Positions 9,136 to 19,283 of a stretch of 64,000 nucleotides of DNA are shown here, piece by piece (position 1 is the stretch's first letter; the number at the start of each line of letters is the position of its first letter). The stretch comes from Lautropia sp. (GTDB taxonomy: Bacteria; Pseudomonadota; Gammaproteobacteria; Burkholderiales; Burkholderiaceae_E): positions 1-64,000 of the forward strand of contig JAUNKF010000001.1 in assembly GCA_030532895.1 (NCBI GenBank). Reading direction: 5' to 3'. A program made the translations under genes and the position numbers. The notes below the pieces were generated by a model. It had not been told where the DNA came from. It was given only the letters and a program-made list of their open reading frames with translations, and made no database searches.

Positions 9136-10086
9136 TCAGCCGGCCATCAGCCGCTGGCGGCGCTGCTCGAAGAGGCAAATGGCGGCGGCGGCAGCCACGT
9201 TCAGTGATTCGACGCCCGCGGTTTGGGGGATCGTGACGCCCTGCCCCAGCCGGGTCTGGAGCGCGGTATCGATGCCCTCGCCTTCGTTGCCGAACACCCA
9301 GGCAAGCGGGGCGCGCAGATCGGCCTCGTAGAGCGGCAGCGTCTTGCCCGGCTGCACGATGGTGCCCACGAGCGGCTGTGCCAGACGCGCGAGCAAGGTG
9401 TCGATAGCCACCGACTCGACGATCGTCATCGCAAAATGCCCGCCCATGCCGGCCCGGAGCACCTTGGGCGCCCAGCAGGCGGCCGTGCCAGGCGTGGTGA
9501 TCAGCCACGAGATGCCAGCCGCCGCCGCGGTGCGGATGATGGCACCGACATTGCCCGGATCCTGCACCCGGTCGAGGATGACGACATCCTGTTCCCCCAG
9601 TGATGCCGGCAGCTCAGCGTGCGGGATGGGCACCAGCGCGAGCACCGGCGCGGGCGACGGCAGCACATCGAGTGCATCAAAAAGCCGGTCTTCCAGCACA
9701 AGCCAACGGCTGGCGCAAAGCGCCTGCAAGGCCGCCTCTGGCCGGGCCTGATGAACACCCTCCCCCGCCTCTGCGCCTGCTTCTTCTCCATGATGCCCCT
9801 GCAGGGCTGCCATCACGCGACGCCAGGTGCGCTGGGGCAACACCAGAGCATGAATGGCTGTGGCTGAAGGCATGGTTGAATCTCCCGAGGCGCGGGGCTG
9901 CAGCAACCAGCTCTCCAGCAAGTGCCATCCTTCGAGCACGGTCAGACGTGCACGCCGGCGGGCACGGGCGGACTCGAGCAGCTCGCTCAGGTGGCGATAG
10001 CGCGGGTTCACGGCCGAACTGATTTCTACGGGTGATTCGGTACGTCTTGCCAATGCGGCAGTCAGCAAGGTGAGAGGCTCAGCCAT
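9136..10086 (-). CDS. TrmH/SpoU-family RNA 2'-O-methyltransferase
   Basis: A 316-residue SPOUT methyltransferase. The C-terminal half shows all three SpoU motifs: DRVQDPGNVGAIIRTAAA, the SAM-binding knot VFGNEGEGID, and the terminal VESLNVAAAAAICLFEQ. The N-terminal substrate-binding part (RYRHLSELLESARAR) resembles 23S rRNA methyltransferases, with a Gly/Glu/Ala-rich insert at about residues 95-115. Placement after rnhB in the lpx operon is usual for Burkholderiales. Exact rRNA target unknown, so no symbol is given. The ATG at 10086 is used; TTG at 10089 is adjacent. Confidence 0.88.
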   Translation of the reverse strand: MAEPLTLLTAALARRTESPVEISSAVNPRYRHLSELLESARARRRARLTVLEGWHLLESWLLQPRASGDSTMPSATAIHALVLPQRTWRRVMAALQGHHGEEAGAEAGEGVHQARPEAALQALCASRWLVLEDRLFDALDVLPSPAPVLALVPIPHAELPASLGEQDVVILDRVQDPGNVGAIIRTAAAAGISWLITTPGTAACWAPKVLRAGMGGHFAMTIVESVAIDTLLARLAQPLVGTIVQPGKTLPLYEADLRAPLAWVFGNEGEGIDTALQTRLGQGVTIPQTAGVESLNVAAAAAICLFEQRRQRLMAG

Positions 10087-10098
10087 CAATCATCCATT

Positions 10099-10168
10099 CA
10101 GGGACAGAGACAGGGACACGATCACGAACAGGGACAGGACAAGGACAAGGTCAAGGACAAGGAAGACA
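10099..10168. repeat. Degenerate GGACA/AGGACA short tandem repeat
   Basis: Between rnhB and the TrmH gene about 70 bases consist of irregular copies of GGACA, GGGACAG and AAGGACAAGG. They are followed by a pair of near-identical 15-mers, GGAAGACAGCATGAC and GGAAGACAGCGTGAC. On the coding (minus) strand this is a pyrimidine-rich tract ending about 12 bases before the methyltransferase start. Confidence 0.75.
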
Positions 10169-10229
10169 GCATGACTGCGGAAGACAGCGTGACATGCGCG
10201 CCATTGAGTGTTTCACGTCCCGGTGTGCG

Positions 10230-10859
10230 TCATGTCCGACGTGCCGCCAGCACGCGGGCCACAGGGGCGAAGCTTTGGCGGTGGATTTCACTCGCCCCCA
10301 GCTCACGCAAGGCCGCCATGTGAACGGCCGTGCCATAGCCCTTGTGCTTCTCGAAACCATAACCGGGAAACTGCTCGGCATAGTCGAGCATCAGCTGATC
10401 CCGCACCGTCTTGGCCAGAATGGAGGCGGCGGCAATGGCGGGTTCGAGGTTGTCGCCATCGATGATCGTCTTCACCTGCATGCCAGGCAACACCGGGGCG
10501 CGATTGCCATCGACGAGCACCTGCGTGGGCTGTGGCGTGAGACCATCGACCGCACGCTTCATGGCCAACATCGTCGCGCGCAGGATGTTCAGTTCGTCGA
10601 TTTCCTCGACACTTGCGCTAGCGATCGAATACGCGGCGGCCCGCTCCCGAATCTCGATGGCCAGTTGTTCACGCCGACGGGCCGTGAGCTTCTTGGAATC
10701 CTTCAGCCCCTCGATCGGCTGCTCGGGCGACAGGATGACGGCCGCCGCGATGACCGGCCCGGCCAAAGGGCCACGCCCTGCCTCATCGACGCCGGCGATC
10801 AGCGCCCATTTGAGCGGGCCTGACATCGATGAAGCCCGGTTTTGATCAGAAGCTTCCAC
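10230..10859 (-). CDS. rnhB: Ribonuclease HII
   Basis: A 209-residue RNase HII that cuts the RNA strand of RNA-DNA hybrids and single ribonucleotides in DNA. The catalytic [13 protein letters not shown] motif is at about residues 25-37, [13 protein letters not shown] at about 55, and the later acidic residues in VLVDGN and [16 protein letters not shown] are present. Homology starts near [10 protein letters not shown], so the ATG at 10826 is an alternative start. It closes the lipid A gene run, as in E. coli. Confidence 0.95.
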   Translation of the reverse strand: MEASDQNRASSMSGPLKWALIAGVDEAGRGPLAGPVIAAAVILSPEQPIEGLKDSKKLTARRREQLAIEIRERAAAYSIASASVEEIDELNILRATMLAMKRAVDGLTPQPTQVLVDGNRAPVLPGMQVKTIIDGDNLEPAIAAASILAKTVRDQLMLDYAEQFPGYGFEKHKGYGTAVHMAALRELGASEIHRQSFAPVARVLAARRT

Positions 10860-10983
10860 AACAATCCATCTCCTCGGGTTGGAGCGCTACCACCGGGGCG
10901 GCTCCGCTGATGGGCGTTCCTCACACAAGCCCGACCACTATCGCAAGCCAGCGCCAAAACTGGCCACGCCCTGTCACCCCTCA

Positions 10984-12129
10984 TCATCCCGACAGGTCAG
11001 CCATCACGGTTTCGGCCACGCGCTGGGCGCAACCACAGGCCAACGTCTCATGCATGGCCTGAAAACGCGCAATCAGCCGCGTCCGATTGGGCATGTCGTC
11101 GATCTGCTGCTCGATGGCCTCGGCCAGCGCCTCCGGCGTGGCAGCATCCTGGATGAACTCGGGCACCAGGAATTCGCCTGCCAGAATATTGGGTAGGCCG
11201 AACCAAGGCTGATAAGCCTTCGTCTTCATCAGATGATACGAGAGCGGCGCCATCCGGTAAGCGATGACCATCGGTCGCTTGAAGAGTGCGGCTTCGAGGG
11301 TGGCAGTGCCGCTCGCGATCAACGTGGCATCACAGGCAGCCAGCGCCGTGTGAGACTGCCCTGCCAGCCGAAGCAGGGGCAGATGGCGATACTGCGGTTC
11401 GATCAGCGTGCGCAGCTGGGCCAGCCGTTCGGGGCTGGCAGCAGGCAGGACGAAATGCCAATCGGGATGACGCTGGTGCAGCTGGTTCGCCGCCTGCAGG
11501 AAGGCGGGTGCGAGGTGTTCGATTTCGCTCGCCCGGCTGCCGGGCATCAGCGCGATGACGGTGGCCTCCTTTGGCAGGCCCAGCTCGGCTCGGGCTGCCA
11601 GCTGATCGACCTCGAAAGGAATCTGGTCGGCCAGTGGATGACCACAGTAAGTGGCGGGAATGCCGGCCTCGCGGTAGATGTCGACCTCGAAGGGAAAGAC
11701 CAGCAGCATGTGGTCGACGGCACGACGGATCTTCTCGATGCGTTCACGCCGCCAGGCCCAGATGGAGGGGCTGACGAAATGATAGGTACGCACACCACGC
11801 GCCCTGAGACGCGCTTCCAGCCCCAGGTTGAAATCCGGGGCATCGACACCGATGAAAGCATCGGCCGACCAGGTCAGCAAGCGCTTGAACAGCTGATGCC
11901 GCACCCAGAGCAGCTTGGGCAGCGCATTCAGCGCAGCGGCATAACCATGCACGGCCAGCCATTCGGACGGGTACCATGCCTCGAAGCCCTCGGCCAGCAT
12001 CCTTGGGCCACCGATGCCGGCACACGCCGGGCGCTGCGACTCAGGCAAGGTCTGCCAATGCGCCAGCACCGACGAGGCCAGCAGATCGCCGGATGCCTCG
12101 CCTGCCACCAGACCGATACGGGGCTTCAC
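10984..12129 (-). CDS. lpxB: Lipid A disaccharide synthase
   Basis: A 381-residue LpxB, the glycosyltransferase (family GT19) joining UDP-2,3-diacylglucosamine to lipid X to make the lipid A disaccharide at the inner membrane. It begins KPRIGLVAGEASGDLL, the standard motif, and contains the conserved SPSIWAWRRERIEKI and MPGSRASEI stretches. Start chosen is GTG at 12129, eleven bases after lpxA ends; the upstream open frame has no homology. Confidence 0.95.
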   Translation of the reverse strand: MKPRIGLVAGEASGDLLASSVLAHWQTLPESQRPACAGIGGPRMLAEGFEAWYPSEWLAVHGYAAALNALPKLLWVRHQLFKRLLTWSADAFIGVDAPDFNLGLEARLRARGVRTYHFVSPSIWAWRRERIEKIRRAVDHMLLVFPFEVDIYREAGIPATYCGHPLADQIPFEVDQLAARAELGLPKEATVIALMPGSRASEIEHLAPAFLQAANQLHQRHPDWHFVLPAASPERLAQLRTLIEPQYRHLPLLRLAGQSHTALAACDATLIASGTATLEAALFKRPMVIAYRMAPLSYHLMKTKAYQPWFGLPNILAGEFLVPEFIQDAATPEALAEAIEQQIDDMPNRTRLIARFQAMHETLACGCAQRVAETVMADLSG

Positions 12130-12140
12130 GGCTCGACCGC

Positions 12141-12935
12141 TCAACGGGTGATGCCGCGATGCACGCCGTTCAGGAACATCAGCAACGGCGTGAGGCATTT
12201 GTCGTGGACGGAATCGGTATCGATCATCGTCTGGATGGCGGATTTGGCCTCATCGAGGCCCAACCCCTGCCGATAAAGTGCCTTGTAAGCACGGCGGATG
12301 ATCAGGATTTCATCAGGCGTGAAGCCACGACGACGCAAGCCCTCGCTGTTGATGCCGTGGGTGGCGGCCGGATTGCCGGAAACCATCACATAGCAGGGAA
12401 TGTCCTGCAGCACGATGGTGCCGGTAGCCGTCATGGCGTGGGCACCGATCTGGCAGAACTGATGCACCTGCGAATTGCCCCCCAGAATGACCCAATCGCC
12501 CAGATGCACGTGCCCACCCAGGTTGGTGGTGTTGGCGATGATGACGTGGTCACCCACCACGCAATCATGGGCGATATGCACATAGGCCATCAACAGGTTA
12601 TGGCTGCCCACACGGGTGACGCCCTTGTCCTGTACCGTGCCGCGATTGATGGTGACGTACTCACGGATGTTGTTGTGGTCACCGATCTCCAGCCGGGTCG
12701 GCTCACCGGCATATTTCTTGTCCTGCGGATCGCCTCCCACGGCACAGAAGGGAAACAGGCGGTTGTGCTCCCCGATGGTGGTCGGCCCATCGACCTGCGC
12801 ATGGGCACCCACGACCGTGCCGGCCCCGATGCGGACATCCTTGCCGATGACGGCATAGGGGCCAACCTGCACGCTGCTGTCCAGCTCGGCGGAAGGATCG
12901 ATGATGGCGCTCGGGTGAATGCGTGTACCGGACAT
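12141..12935 (-). CDS. lpxA: UDP-N-acetylglucosamine O-acyltransferase
   Basis: A 264-residue LpxA, first enzyme of lipid A synthesis. It shows the hexapeptide-repeat left-handed beta-helix (IHPSAIIDPSAEL, VGPYAVIGKDVRIGAGTVVG), the catalytic-histidine region NLLMAYVHIAHDCVVGD, and the C-terminal helices with INSEGLRRRGF and IRRAYKALYRQG. Seven bases separate it from fabZ upstream. Confidence 0.97.
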   Translation of the reverse strand: MSGTRIHPSAIIDPSAELDSSVQVGPYAVIGKDVRIGAGTVVGAHAQVDGPTTIGEHNRLFPFCAVGGDPQDKKYAGEPTRLEIGDHNNIREYVTINRGTVQDKGVTRVGSHNLLMAYVHIAHDCVVGDHVIIANTTNLGGHVHLGDWVILGGNSQVHQFCQIGAHAMTATGTIVLQDIPCYVMVSGNPAATHGINSEGLRRRGFTPDEILIIRRAYKALYRQGLGLDEAKSAIQTMIDTDSVHDKCLTPLLMFLNGVHRGITR

Positions 12936-12942
12936 GATCGGC

Positions 12943-13455
12943 TCAGGCCCTTGTCACGTCGATCTTGCCGGGAGGCACCCCACCGTCGCCCTCGGGGCGG
13001 TTCAGTTCACGCAGCGCGCACATCAGCTCGGCTTCGGCCACCTTCTGGCCATCGACGAGCGCCGTGCCCTGGAATTTCCAGAGCAGGCGGGACTTGCGCA
13101 GGATCTCGACTTCGAGAAAGAGCTGGTCGCCAGGGCCGACCGGCCGCTTGAAACGGGCCGAGTCGATACCGGCAAAGTAATAGACGGAATTTTCGTCGGA
13201 CTGCCGTCCCATCGTGGCGAAGGACAACACGCCCGCTGCCTGGGCCATCGCTTCGAGCACCAGCACGCCGGGCATCACGGGCACATGGGGAAAATGTCCC
13301 TGGAAGAAAGGCTCGTTGATGGTGACATTCTTCATCGCCACGATACGTTTGTCCAACTCGATCTCGGTGATCCGGTCGATCAGCAGGAAAGGATAGCGAT
13401 GGGGCAGATAGCGCAGGATGTCGTTGATATCGAGCGCCGTTGGTTTTTCACTCAT
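12943..13455 (-). CDS. fabZ: 3-hydroxyacyl-ACP dehydratase FabZ
   Basis: A 170-residue FabZ for fatty-acid elongation. The hot-dog fold active site is intact: catalytic His in [14 protein letters not shown] and Glu in [12 protein letters not shown]. It starts at ATG 13455 ([25 protein letters not shown]). The C-terminus carries about 18 extra residues rich in Gly and Pro compared with common 145-155-residue homologues. It sits between lpxD and lpxA, the conserved order that couples acyl supply to lipid A. Confidence 0.96.
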   Translation of the reverse strand: MSEKPTALDINDILRYLPHRYPFLLIDRITEIELDKRIVAMKNVTINEPFFQGHFPHVPVMPGVLVLEAMAQAAGVLSFATMGRQSDENSVYYFAGIDSARFKRPVGPGDQLFLEVEILRKSRLLWKFQGTALVDGQKVAEAELMCALRELNRPEGDGGVPPGKIDVTRA

Positions 13456-13480
13456 GCTTGGAAAAATGCTTTGGCTGTTT

Positions 13481-14551
13481 TTATGATTCGGCTGAATCGG
13501 TGGCAAGCGGCAGCGCCTGCTCCAGGCGACGCAGGCGCTTGCGCATGTCGGGCAATTGCCGGACGACCGCGGCGGCCCGCTCCCACTGCGCATTGTCCAT
13601 CGACGGGAAAATGCCACTGTAGAAACCGGGCTTGGCCACCGAACGCGAAATGAGCGTCATCGTGGAAACCACCGTGCCATCGGCCACCGTGATATGACCA
13701 TTGATGCCCGAAGCCCCGCCGATCTGACACCCTTTGCCAATGACGGCACTGCCGGCCACGCCGGCACAGGCCGCAATGGCGGTGTCAGCGCCCACCCGGA
13801 CATTATGGGCGATTTGCACCAGATTATCGATCTTGCAGCCGTCTTCGATCACCGTGTCGTCAAGCGCGCCACGGTCGATGCAGGTGCAGGCACCGATTTC
13901 GACCTCATCGCCGATCACGACGGCCCCCAACTGCGGAATCTTGCTCCACCCCCCGCCCTGTTTCGGTGCAAAACCGAAGCCGTCGGCCCCGATGATCGCG
14001 CCGGCGTGAATCAACGTGTTCTCACCGACCACGCAGTCATCGCCGAGCACGACCTGAGCATGCAGACGGCTGTTGCGCCCGACGGCGCAACCGGCCCCGA
14101 TCACGGCATTGGCCCCGATCCAGGCGCCAGCAGCAATCCGGCTCCGGGCCCCGATGACCGCCCCCGCCTCGACGATGGCCTCAGGACTGACCTCGGCGTC
14201 CGGGTGAACATGGGCCCCCTTGGCGATTCCCGCTGGCGGCCGCGGGTTCACGCGTGCATCGAACCACTGCGCGAGCCGTGCATAGGCCAGATAGGGCTTC
14301 GGGTCGAGCAGCAGGTTCGCCTCGGGTGGCAGCCCATCGGCCAGCTCGGGTGAGACGATGAAGGCAGCAGCCTGACTGCCGAGCGCGGCCTCACGCTGCT
14401 GCGGACGCACCAGAAAACTGATGCTCTCAGGATCGGCACTGCGCAGGCTGGCCAGCCGTCGCACCATGACCGCCGGATCGCCGCGCAGCGTGGCACCCAG
14501 CACCCTGGCCAGCTCGCCCAGGGAAACCGGCGTTTCAAGCAATCGTTTCAT
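13481..14551 (-). CDS. lpxD: UDP-3-O-acylglucosamine N-acyltransferase
   Basis: A 356-residue LpxD, third step of lipid A synthesis. The N-terminal uridine-binding domain ([17 protein letters not shown]) is followed by hexapeptide repeats forming a beta-helix, the catalytic-histidine stretch [13 protein letters not shown], and a C-terminal helix. Normal length. A 275-base gap separates it from skp. Confidence 0.96.
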   Translation of the reverse strand: MKRLLETPVSLGELARVLGATLRGDPAVMVRRLASLRSADPESISFLVRPQQREAALGSQAAAFIVSPELADGLPPEANLLLDPKPYLAYARLAQWFDARVNPRPPAGIAKGAHVHPDAEVSPEAIVEAGAVIGARSRIAAGAWIGANAVIGAGCAVGRNSRLHAQVVLGDDCVVGENTLIHAGAIIGADGFGFAPKQGGGWSKIPQLGAVVIGDEVEIGACTCIDRGALDDTVIEDGCKIDNLVQIAHNVRVGADTAIAACAGVAGSAVIGKGCQIGGASGINGHITVADGTVVSTMTLISRSVAKPGFYSGIFPSMDNAQWERAAAVVRQLPDMRKRLRRLEQALPLATDSAES

Positions 14552-14826
14552 GATTCAGCAACTCTCCCTGATCTGGCTGGCGTGTTGGCTGGCATGTTGG
14601 ACAGGCCCTGAGCCCCCCTCGTGGGGCGCATGTGCACGACCGAAGTGTTGGCGGGTTTCCAAGGTGGCCGTCGTGCAGATCATGCCGCCTCATCCGCTGC
14701 CCTGAGGGCCTTGGCATGAAGGCGCCTCACGACACGACGAACGGACACGACATGCACGGCGGAACCTGCAAAGGGTGATGGCGGGCACCTCGACAAGGAG
14801 ATGCCCGAAGACAGCGGCTGCGGTGA

Positions 14827-15366
14827 TCAGCGGCTGCTGTTGAGCTGTTTGATCACATCATCGGTGATGTCAAGCCGAGGGCTGACATAAACCGCGTCCT
14901 GCAGGATCAGGTCGAACTTCTCACGCTCGGCAATGGCCTTGATGGCCCGATTCGCCTTGTCCAGCACGGCCGTCAATTCCTCGTTGCGCCGCTGGTTCAG
15001 ATCTTCGCGGAATTCACGTTGACGGCGCTGAAAGTCACGATCCATCTCGGACAGCTCACGCTGCCGACGGGCACGGTCACTGTCCGTCATCACGGCGCCA
15101 TCCTTCTCGAAACGCTCGGACGCGGTGCGAAGGCGGGTGCCCAGATCCTGGATTTCCTTGTCACGACGAGAGAAGTCCTTCTCGATCTTGGCCTGGGCCG
15201 CCTTGGCCGGCGCCGAATCACGCATGATGCGCTCGGTGCTGACGAAACCGATCTTGGCACCGGCACTCTGGGCAAGCGCCGGCGCCGCACTGACGGCCAT
15301 CACGCCAGCCACGACGGCAGCCAACCCGGCTCTGGCCACAAAGGTCTTGGTCGAAGCAAGATTCAT
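14827..15366 (-). CDS. skp: Periplasmic chaperone Skp/OmpH
   Basis: A 179-residue Skp-type outer-membrane-protein chaperone. It has an N-terminal signal peptide (hydrophobic core AGLAAVVAGVMAVSAAPALA, cleavage after about residue 32), the start of the mature domain AKIGFVSTERIMRDS, then long charged helices forming the coiled-coil tentacles. It lies between bamA, whose products it serves, and lpxD. Confidence 0.93.
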   Translation of the reverse strand: MNLASTKTFVARAGLAAVVAGVMAVSAAPALAQSAGAKIGFVSTERIMRDSAPAKAAQAKIEKDFSRRDKEIQDLGTRLRTASERFEKDGAVMTDSDRARRQRELSEMDRDFQRRQREFREDLNQRRNEELTAVLDKANRAIKAIAEREKFDLILQDAVYVSPRLDITDDVIKQLNSSR

Positions 15367-15510
15367 AGATAGTCACTCATGAAAGTGGTGAAACAGGAAT
15401 GCCTTGGCACATGGGTAGGCATGGGTGTGTGCCCGTGCACCCTCGTGGCAGGCGCTGGTGCTCAGGACTCGCTGAACGCCAGCGGCTCCAATCGGGCATT
15501 CTGACATACT

Positions 15511-17793
15511 TCAGAAACTGGTACCGATCTCGAACTGAACGCGCTGGGTGTCATCACCCGGTTCACGCTTGAGCGGATACCCTACCGACAACCGCAACGG
15601 CCCGATCGGCGACAACCAGTTGATGCCGGCACCCGCCGAATAACGCAACTCACCGAACTTGATCCGCTTGTCGAAGACGTTACCCGCATCGGCAAACAGG
15701 AAAGCCCGCACCGTCTTGTCGTTGCCCGTACCGGGCAACGGGAACAACAACTCGGCACTGGCCGAAAACGATGCGGTACCCCCCAAGGGGCGGTTGTCCT
15801 TCACATCACGCGGCCCAAGACTGTTGGGGCCGAAACCCCGCACGGAACCAATGCCGCCCCCGTAGAAATTCTTGAACACCGGGTAGGGTTTTCCGTCGAA
15901 ACCACGTCCATAACCGAGATCGGCACTGAGCGAGAACGTGTAGTCCTTCGTGAGTGGGTAATACCACTTGTGCAGATAGGTCGTGCGCGAGTAGGCGAGC
16001 TTCTGGCCAGGGAACGTCACTTCGGTGTTCAGACGTTGCAAGCGACCGCGCGTTGGCGCGAGGCCACTGTCACGCGAATCACGCGACCACCCCAGTACCC
16101 CTAGCCATGCCTGACTGGTGGCGCCGAACTGGTTGATGTAGTCGATGTAGCGCTGTGGCATCTCCGTGGAACCTGGCCTGATCTGGTTCTGCTCGAAAAG
16201 CACACCGACGGAGAGCCTGTCCAATTCGGTGTACGGGATGCCGAAGCGCAAACCCGCCCCCTGCGAACGTACCTTGTAGTCGCCCAGTCCGGAGTTGTTC
16301 GCGTTGAAAAGCCGCGAATAGACATCAGCCGAGAGGCTGACCCCATCCTGCGTGAAATACGGGTCGATGTACGAGATGGCGGCCGTGCGCTGCGTCTGCC
16401 CGGTGTTCACCTCCACCGACAGCGTATTGCCCGTACCCAGGAAATTCGGCTCATTGATCTGGGCCGAGATCAGCATCTTGTCGGTGGTGGAGTAACCGAC
16501 GCCGAAGCTGAAATTCCCGGTGGCCCGTTCGGTGACCTGCACGAGCAGATCGACCTGATCGGGCACCCCCGGCACCGGCACGTTACTGATCTGCACATCC
16601 TGAAAATAGCCCAGACGCTCGATACGGTCACGCGAGAGCGAAATGCGGTCTGCATCGAACCAGGCGCCCTCGAACTGGCGAATCTCACGCCGGATGACTT
16701 CGTCACGGGTGCGCTGGTTGCCGGCGATGCTGATGCGACGCACATAGGCACGGCGGCCCGGATCGACGTTGAGCGTGAAATCAACCTCACGCTTGTCGCG
16801 GTCGATGGTGGGTACCGGCGAGACATCGGCAAAGGCATAGCCGATGGCGCCCAACTCATCGGTGATGGTCTTGACACTGTCATTGAGCAACTCACCGGAG
16901 AAGGTGTCGCCCGCCTTCAGTTTGAGCGCCCGCCGGAACTGCGCCTCACGCCCAAGCGGATTGCCGCCGAACTTGATGTCACGCACCTTGAAGCGCTCAC
17001 CTTCCTTGATCGTGAGCGTGATGTAGACCTTCTCCCGGGACGGGTCGATCGACACCTGCGTGGACTCGATGCCGAACTCCAGATAACCGCGATTGAGATA
17101 GAAGGAGCGCAGCGCTTCCAGATCACCGGCCAGTTTCTCACGCGAGTACTGATCGGTTTTGGTGTACCACGACAGCCAGTTGGGCGTGGTCAGCTTCAAC
17201 TGGTCGAGCAGCTTGTCTTCGCTGAACGCCTTGCTGCCAAGGATGCGGATTTGCGCGATGCGGGCATTGTTGCCTTCGTCGATCGCCAGCGCCACCGCCA
17301 CGCGGTTGCGCTCGAGCGGCGTGACCGAGGGGGTGACCTTGACCGAATACTTGCCACGCGACAGGTACTGCCGGCGGATTTCCTGCTCGGCCCGGTCGAG
17401 CACCGAGCGGTCGAAGATGCGCGCCTCGGCCAAGCCCGCATCACGCATCGCCTTTTTCATCGCCTCGGCGTCAAACTCCTTCGAGCCGCTGACATCGACC
17501 GAGGCGATGGCCGGCCGCTCCTCGACCGACACGACCAGCACATCCTTGTCCTTGGCCAGCCGAACATCCTTGAAGAAGCCGGTGGCATACAGCGCCTTGA
17601 TGGCCTCGGTTGCCTTGTCAGGCGTCAACTCGTCGCCGACCCGCACGGGCAGATAACCGAAGACACTGCCAGCTTCGGTGCGCTGAAGCCCCTGCACCCG
17701 GATATCCCGGACCACGAAGGGGTTGAAAGCCGCTGCTTCAGCCGACAACAAGAACGCCGCCAGGCCCGACAGGACGGCGGCGCGCTTGTTCAT
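15511..17793 (-). CDS. bamA: Outer membrane protein assembly factor BamA
   Basis: A 760-residue BamA, core of the machine inserting outer-membrane beta-barrels. After a signal peptide (MNKRAAVLSGLAAFLLSAEA) come five POTRA domains (the first begins FVVRDIRVQGLQR) and the 16-strand barrel, with the GSVRGFGPNSLGPRD loop motif and a C-terminal phenylalanine (FEIGTSF) for its own assembly. The ATG at 17793 is chosen because it opens the signal peptide. An inverted repeat lies in its leader at 17837-17864. Confidence 0.97.
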   Translation of the reverse strand: MNKRAAVLSGLAAFLLSAEAAAFNPFVVRDIRVQGLQRTEAGSVFGYLPVRVGDELTPDKATEAIKALYATGFFKDVRLAKDKDVLVVSVEERPAIASVDVSGSKEFDAEAMKKAMRDAGLAEARIFDRSVLDRAEQEIRRQYLSRGKYSVKVTPSVTPLERNRVAVALAIDEGNNARIAQIRILGSKAFSEDKLLDQLKLTTPNWLSWYTKTDQYSREKLAGDLEALRSFYLNRGYLEFGIESTQVSIDPSREKVYITLTIKEGERFKVRDIKFGGNPLGREAQFRRALKLKAGDTFSGELLNDSVKTITDELGAIGYAFADVSPVPTIDRDKREVDFTLNVDPGRRAYVRRISIAGNQRTRDEVIRREIRQFEGAWFDADRISLSRDRIERLGYFQDVQISNVPVPGVPDQVDLLVQVTERATGNFSFGVGYSTTDKMLISAQINEPNFLGTGNTLSVEVNTGQTQRTAAISYIDPYFTQDGVSLSADVYSRLFNANNSGLGDYKVRSQGAGLRFGIPYTELDRLSVGVLFEQNQIRPGSTEMPQRYIDYINQFGATSQAWLGVLGWSRDSRDSGLAPTRGRLQRLNTEVTFPGQKLAYSRTTYLHKWYYPLTKDYTFSLSADLGYGRGFDGKPYPVFKNFYGGGIGSVRGFGPNSLGPRDVKDNRPLGGTASFSASAELLFPLPGTGNDKTVRAFLFADAGNVFDKRIKFGELRYSAGAGINWLSPIGPLRLSVGYPLKREPGDDTQRVQFEIGTSF

Positions 17794-17836
17794 CCTTGAG
17801 AGGGAAAACGTCTGTTTGATACCAGCACCCCGACAC

Positions 17837-17864
17837 GACACCGAATCGCCCGGCCTTCGGTGTC
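17837..17864 (-). promoter_or_regulatory. Hairpin in the rseP-bamA intergenic leader
   Basis: Perfect 9-base arms (GACACCGAA and TTCGGTGTC) flank a 10-base loop, 44 bases before the bamA start. There is no T-run after it on either strand, so it is not a plain intrinsic terminator. It could be a processing site, an attenuator or a protein-binding element tuning bamA separately from rseP. Confidence 0.5.
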
Positions 17865-17916
17865 ACGCAGTCAATCATGAAAGAAATGATGCGGCGAGAT
17901 GCTGTGGCGATGCGAC

Positions 17917-19278
17917 TCAACCAAACAACCGGGACAGGTCGTTGAAGAGCGCAACGATCATCAGGCCGACGATCATGACAAGCCCGACCTGCTGGCTGGC
18001 TTGCCGGAAGCGATCAGAAAACGGGCTGCCCTTGATCGCTTCAGCCGCGTAATATACCAAACGACCGCCATCGAGCACTGGCACCGGCAGCAGATTCAAC
18101 ACGCCGAGACTCACGCTGATCAACGCCATGAAGCCCACATAGGCGTACCAGCCGATGGCAGCCGACTGACCGGCATAGTCGGCAATGGCCACCGGGCCGG
18201 AAAGGTTTTTCCACGACAGGCTGCCGGTGATCATCTTGCCCAGCATCTTCAACGAGAAGATCGACATGTCCCAGGTACGGGCCGCCCCGTGCACCAGTGC
18301 CTCGACAGGGCCAAGGTCGATGCTGACCATCTCGAACTGCTGGCTCAGGCCCGCCCCGATACGCCCCTTGCGCAGCGGCGGTGCATCGCTGTCGGCCTGA
18401 TCCTGCTCGTAGACGAGTGCGGGTGTCACGGCCACGTCCATCTCGGCACCCGCGCGGCGGACGACGAGGGTCAACACCTGCCCATCATTGGCCGCCTGCA
18501 CCTGCTCGATCAGCTGGCGAGCACGCGTGAGCGGCTTGCCATCGACGCTCAGCACTTCATCCCCCACCTTCAGCCCGGCCTGTGCACTGGCACTACCCGG
18601 CTCGATGCTGCCAATGCGCACGATGCCGGCCTTCAGCTCCACCCCCAAGGTCCGGGCGAAATCAGGCGCCACCTCACCCGGCGGCAGGCTGCTCGTGTCG
18701 ATGCTGAGCTGACGACTGCCTGCTGGCCCATCGACCTGCAGCACGATCGGGCGCCGTTCGACGACGGCATCGATCATCTTCAGGCGCAAGTCATTGAAAG
18801 ACTGCACCGGCTGGCCATCGATCTGACTGACCCGATCGCCATCGACGACACCTGCCACGGCGGCTGCCGTACCGCCCGGTGGCGACCCCAGCACGGGCGC
18901 CGGCTCCTGCAGCCCTGCCATGCCGAGCACCGCATAGAGCACGATGGCCAGCAGGAAGTTGGCCACCGGCCCGGCCACGACGACGGCCGAGCGCTTCAAC
19001 AGCGGCAGTCGGTTGAAGGCCCGGTGCGCTTCGGCCGGGTCGACCTTGCATTGATCATCCTCTTCATCGAGCATGCGCACATAGCCGCCCAGCGGGATGG
19101 GCGAGAGGCTCCATTCGGTCTGATCCGGCCCCACCTTCCAGGTGAGAAGGGGCTTGCCGAAGCCGATGGAGAAGCGCAGCACCTTGACGCCACACCAGCG
19201 GGCCACGAGATAGTGGCCCAACTCGTGCACGAACACGAGCACCCCCAGCGCAAACAGAAAGGCAAGCAATGTGGTCAT
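17917..19278 (-). CDS. rseP: Site-2 zinc metalloprotease RseP
   Basis: A 453-residue inner-membrane site-2 protease that cuts anti-sigma factor RseA during the sigma-E envelope response. The zinc-binding HELGH motif is in VFVHELGHYLVARW near residue 20, two PDZ regions lie in the middle (for example VDGDRVSQIDGQPVQS), and the second metal-site motif VPVLDGGRLVYY is near the C-terminus. The start at ATG 19278 is preferred over the TTG at 19287, because GAGGG lies nine bases upstream of the ATG. Confidence 0.96.
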   Translation of the reverse strand: MTTLLAFLFALGVLVFVHELGHYLVARWCGVKVLRFSIGFGKPLLTWKVGPDQTEWSLSPIPLGGYVRMLDEEDDQCKVDPAEAHRAFNRLPLLKRSAVVVAGPVANFLLAIVLYAVLGMAGLQEPAPVLGSPPGGTAAAVAGVVDGDRVSQIDGQPVQSFNDLRLKMIDAVVERRPIVLQVDGPAGSRQLSIDTSSLPPGEVAPDFARTLGVELKAGIVRIGSIEPGSASAQAGLKVGDEVLSVDGKPLTRARQLIEQVQAANDGQVLTLVVRRAGAEMDVAVTPALVYEQDQADSDAPPLRKGRIGAGLSQQFEMVSIDLGPVEALVHGAARTWDMSIFSLKMLGKMITGSLSWKNLSGPVAIADYAGQSAAIGWYAYVGFMALISVSLGVLNLLPVPVLDGGRLVYYAAEAIKGSPFSDRFRQASQQVGLVMIVGLMIVALFNDLSRLFG

Positions 19279-19283
19279 TCCAA

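Noticed and set aside
14552-14826. Small RNA or gene in the lpxD-skp gap
   Set aside because: Only short GC hairpins (for example 14611-14626) and no promoter, start site or homology were seen.
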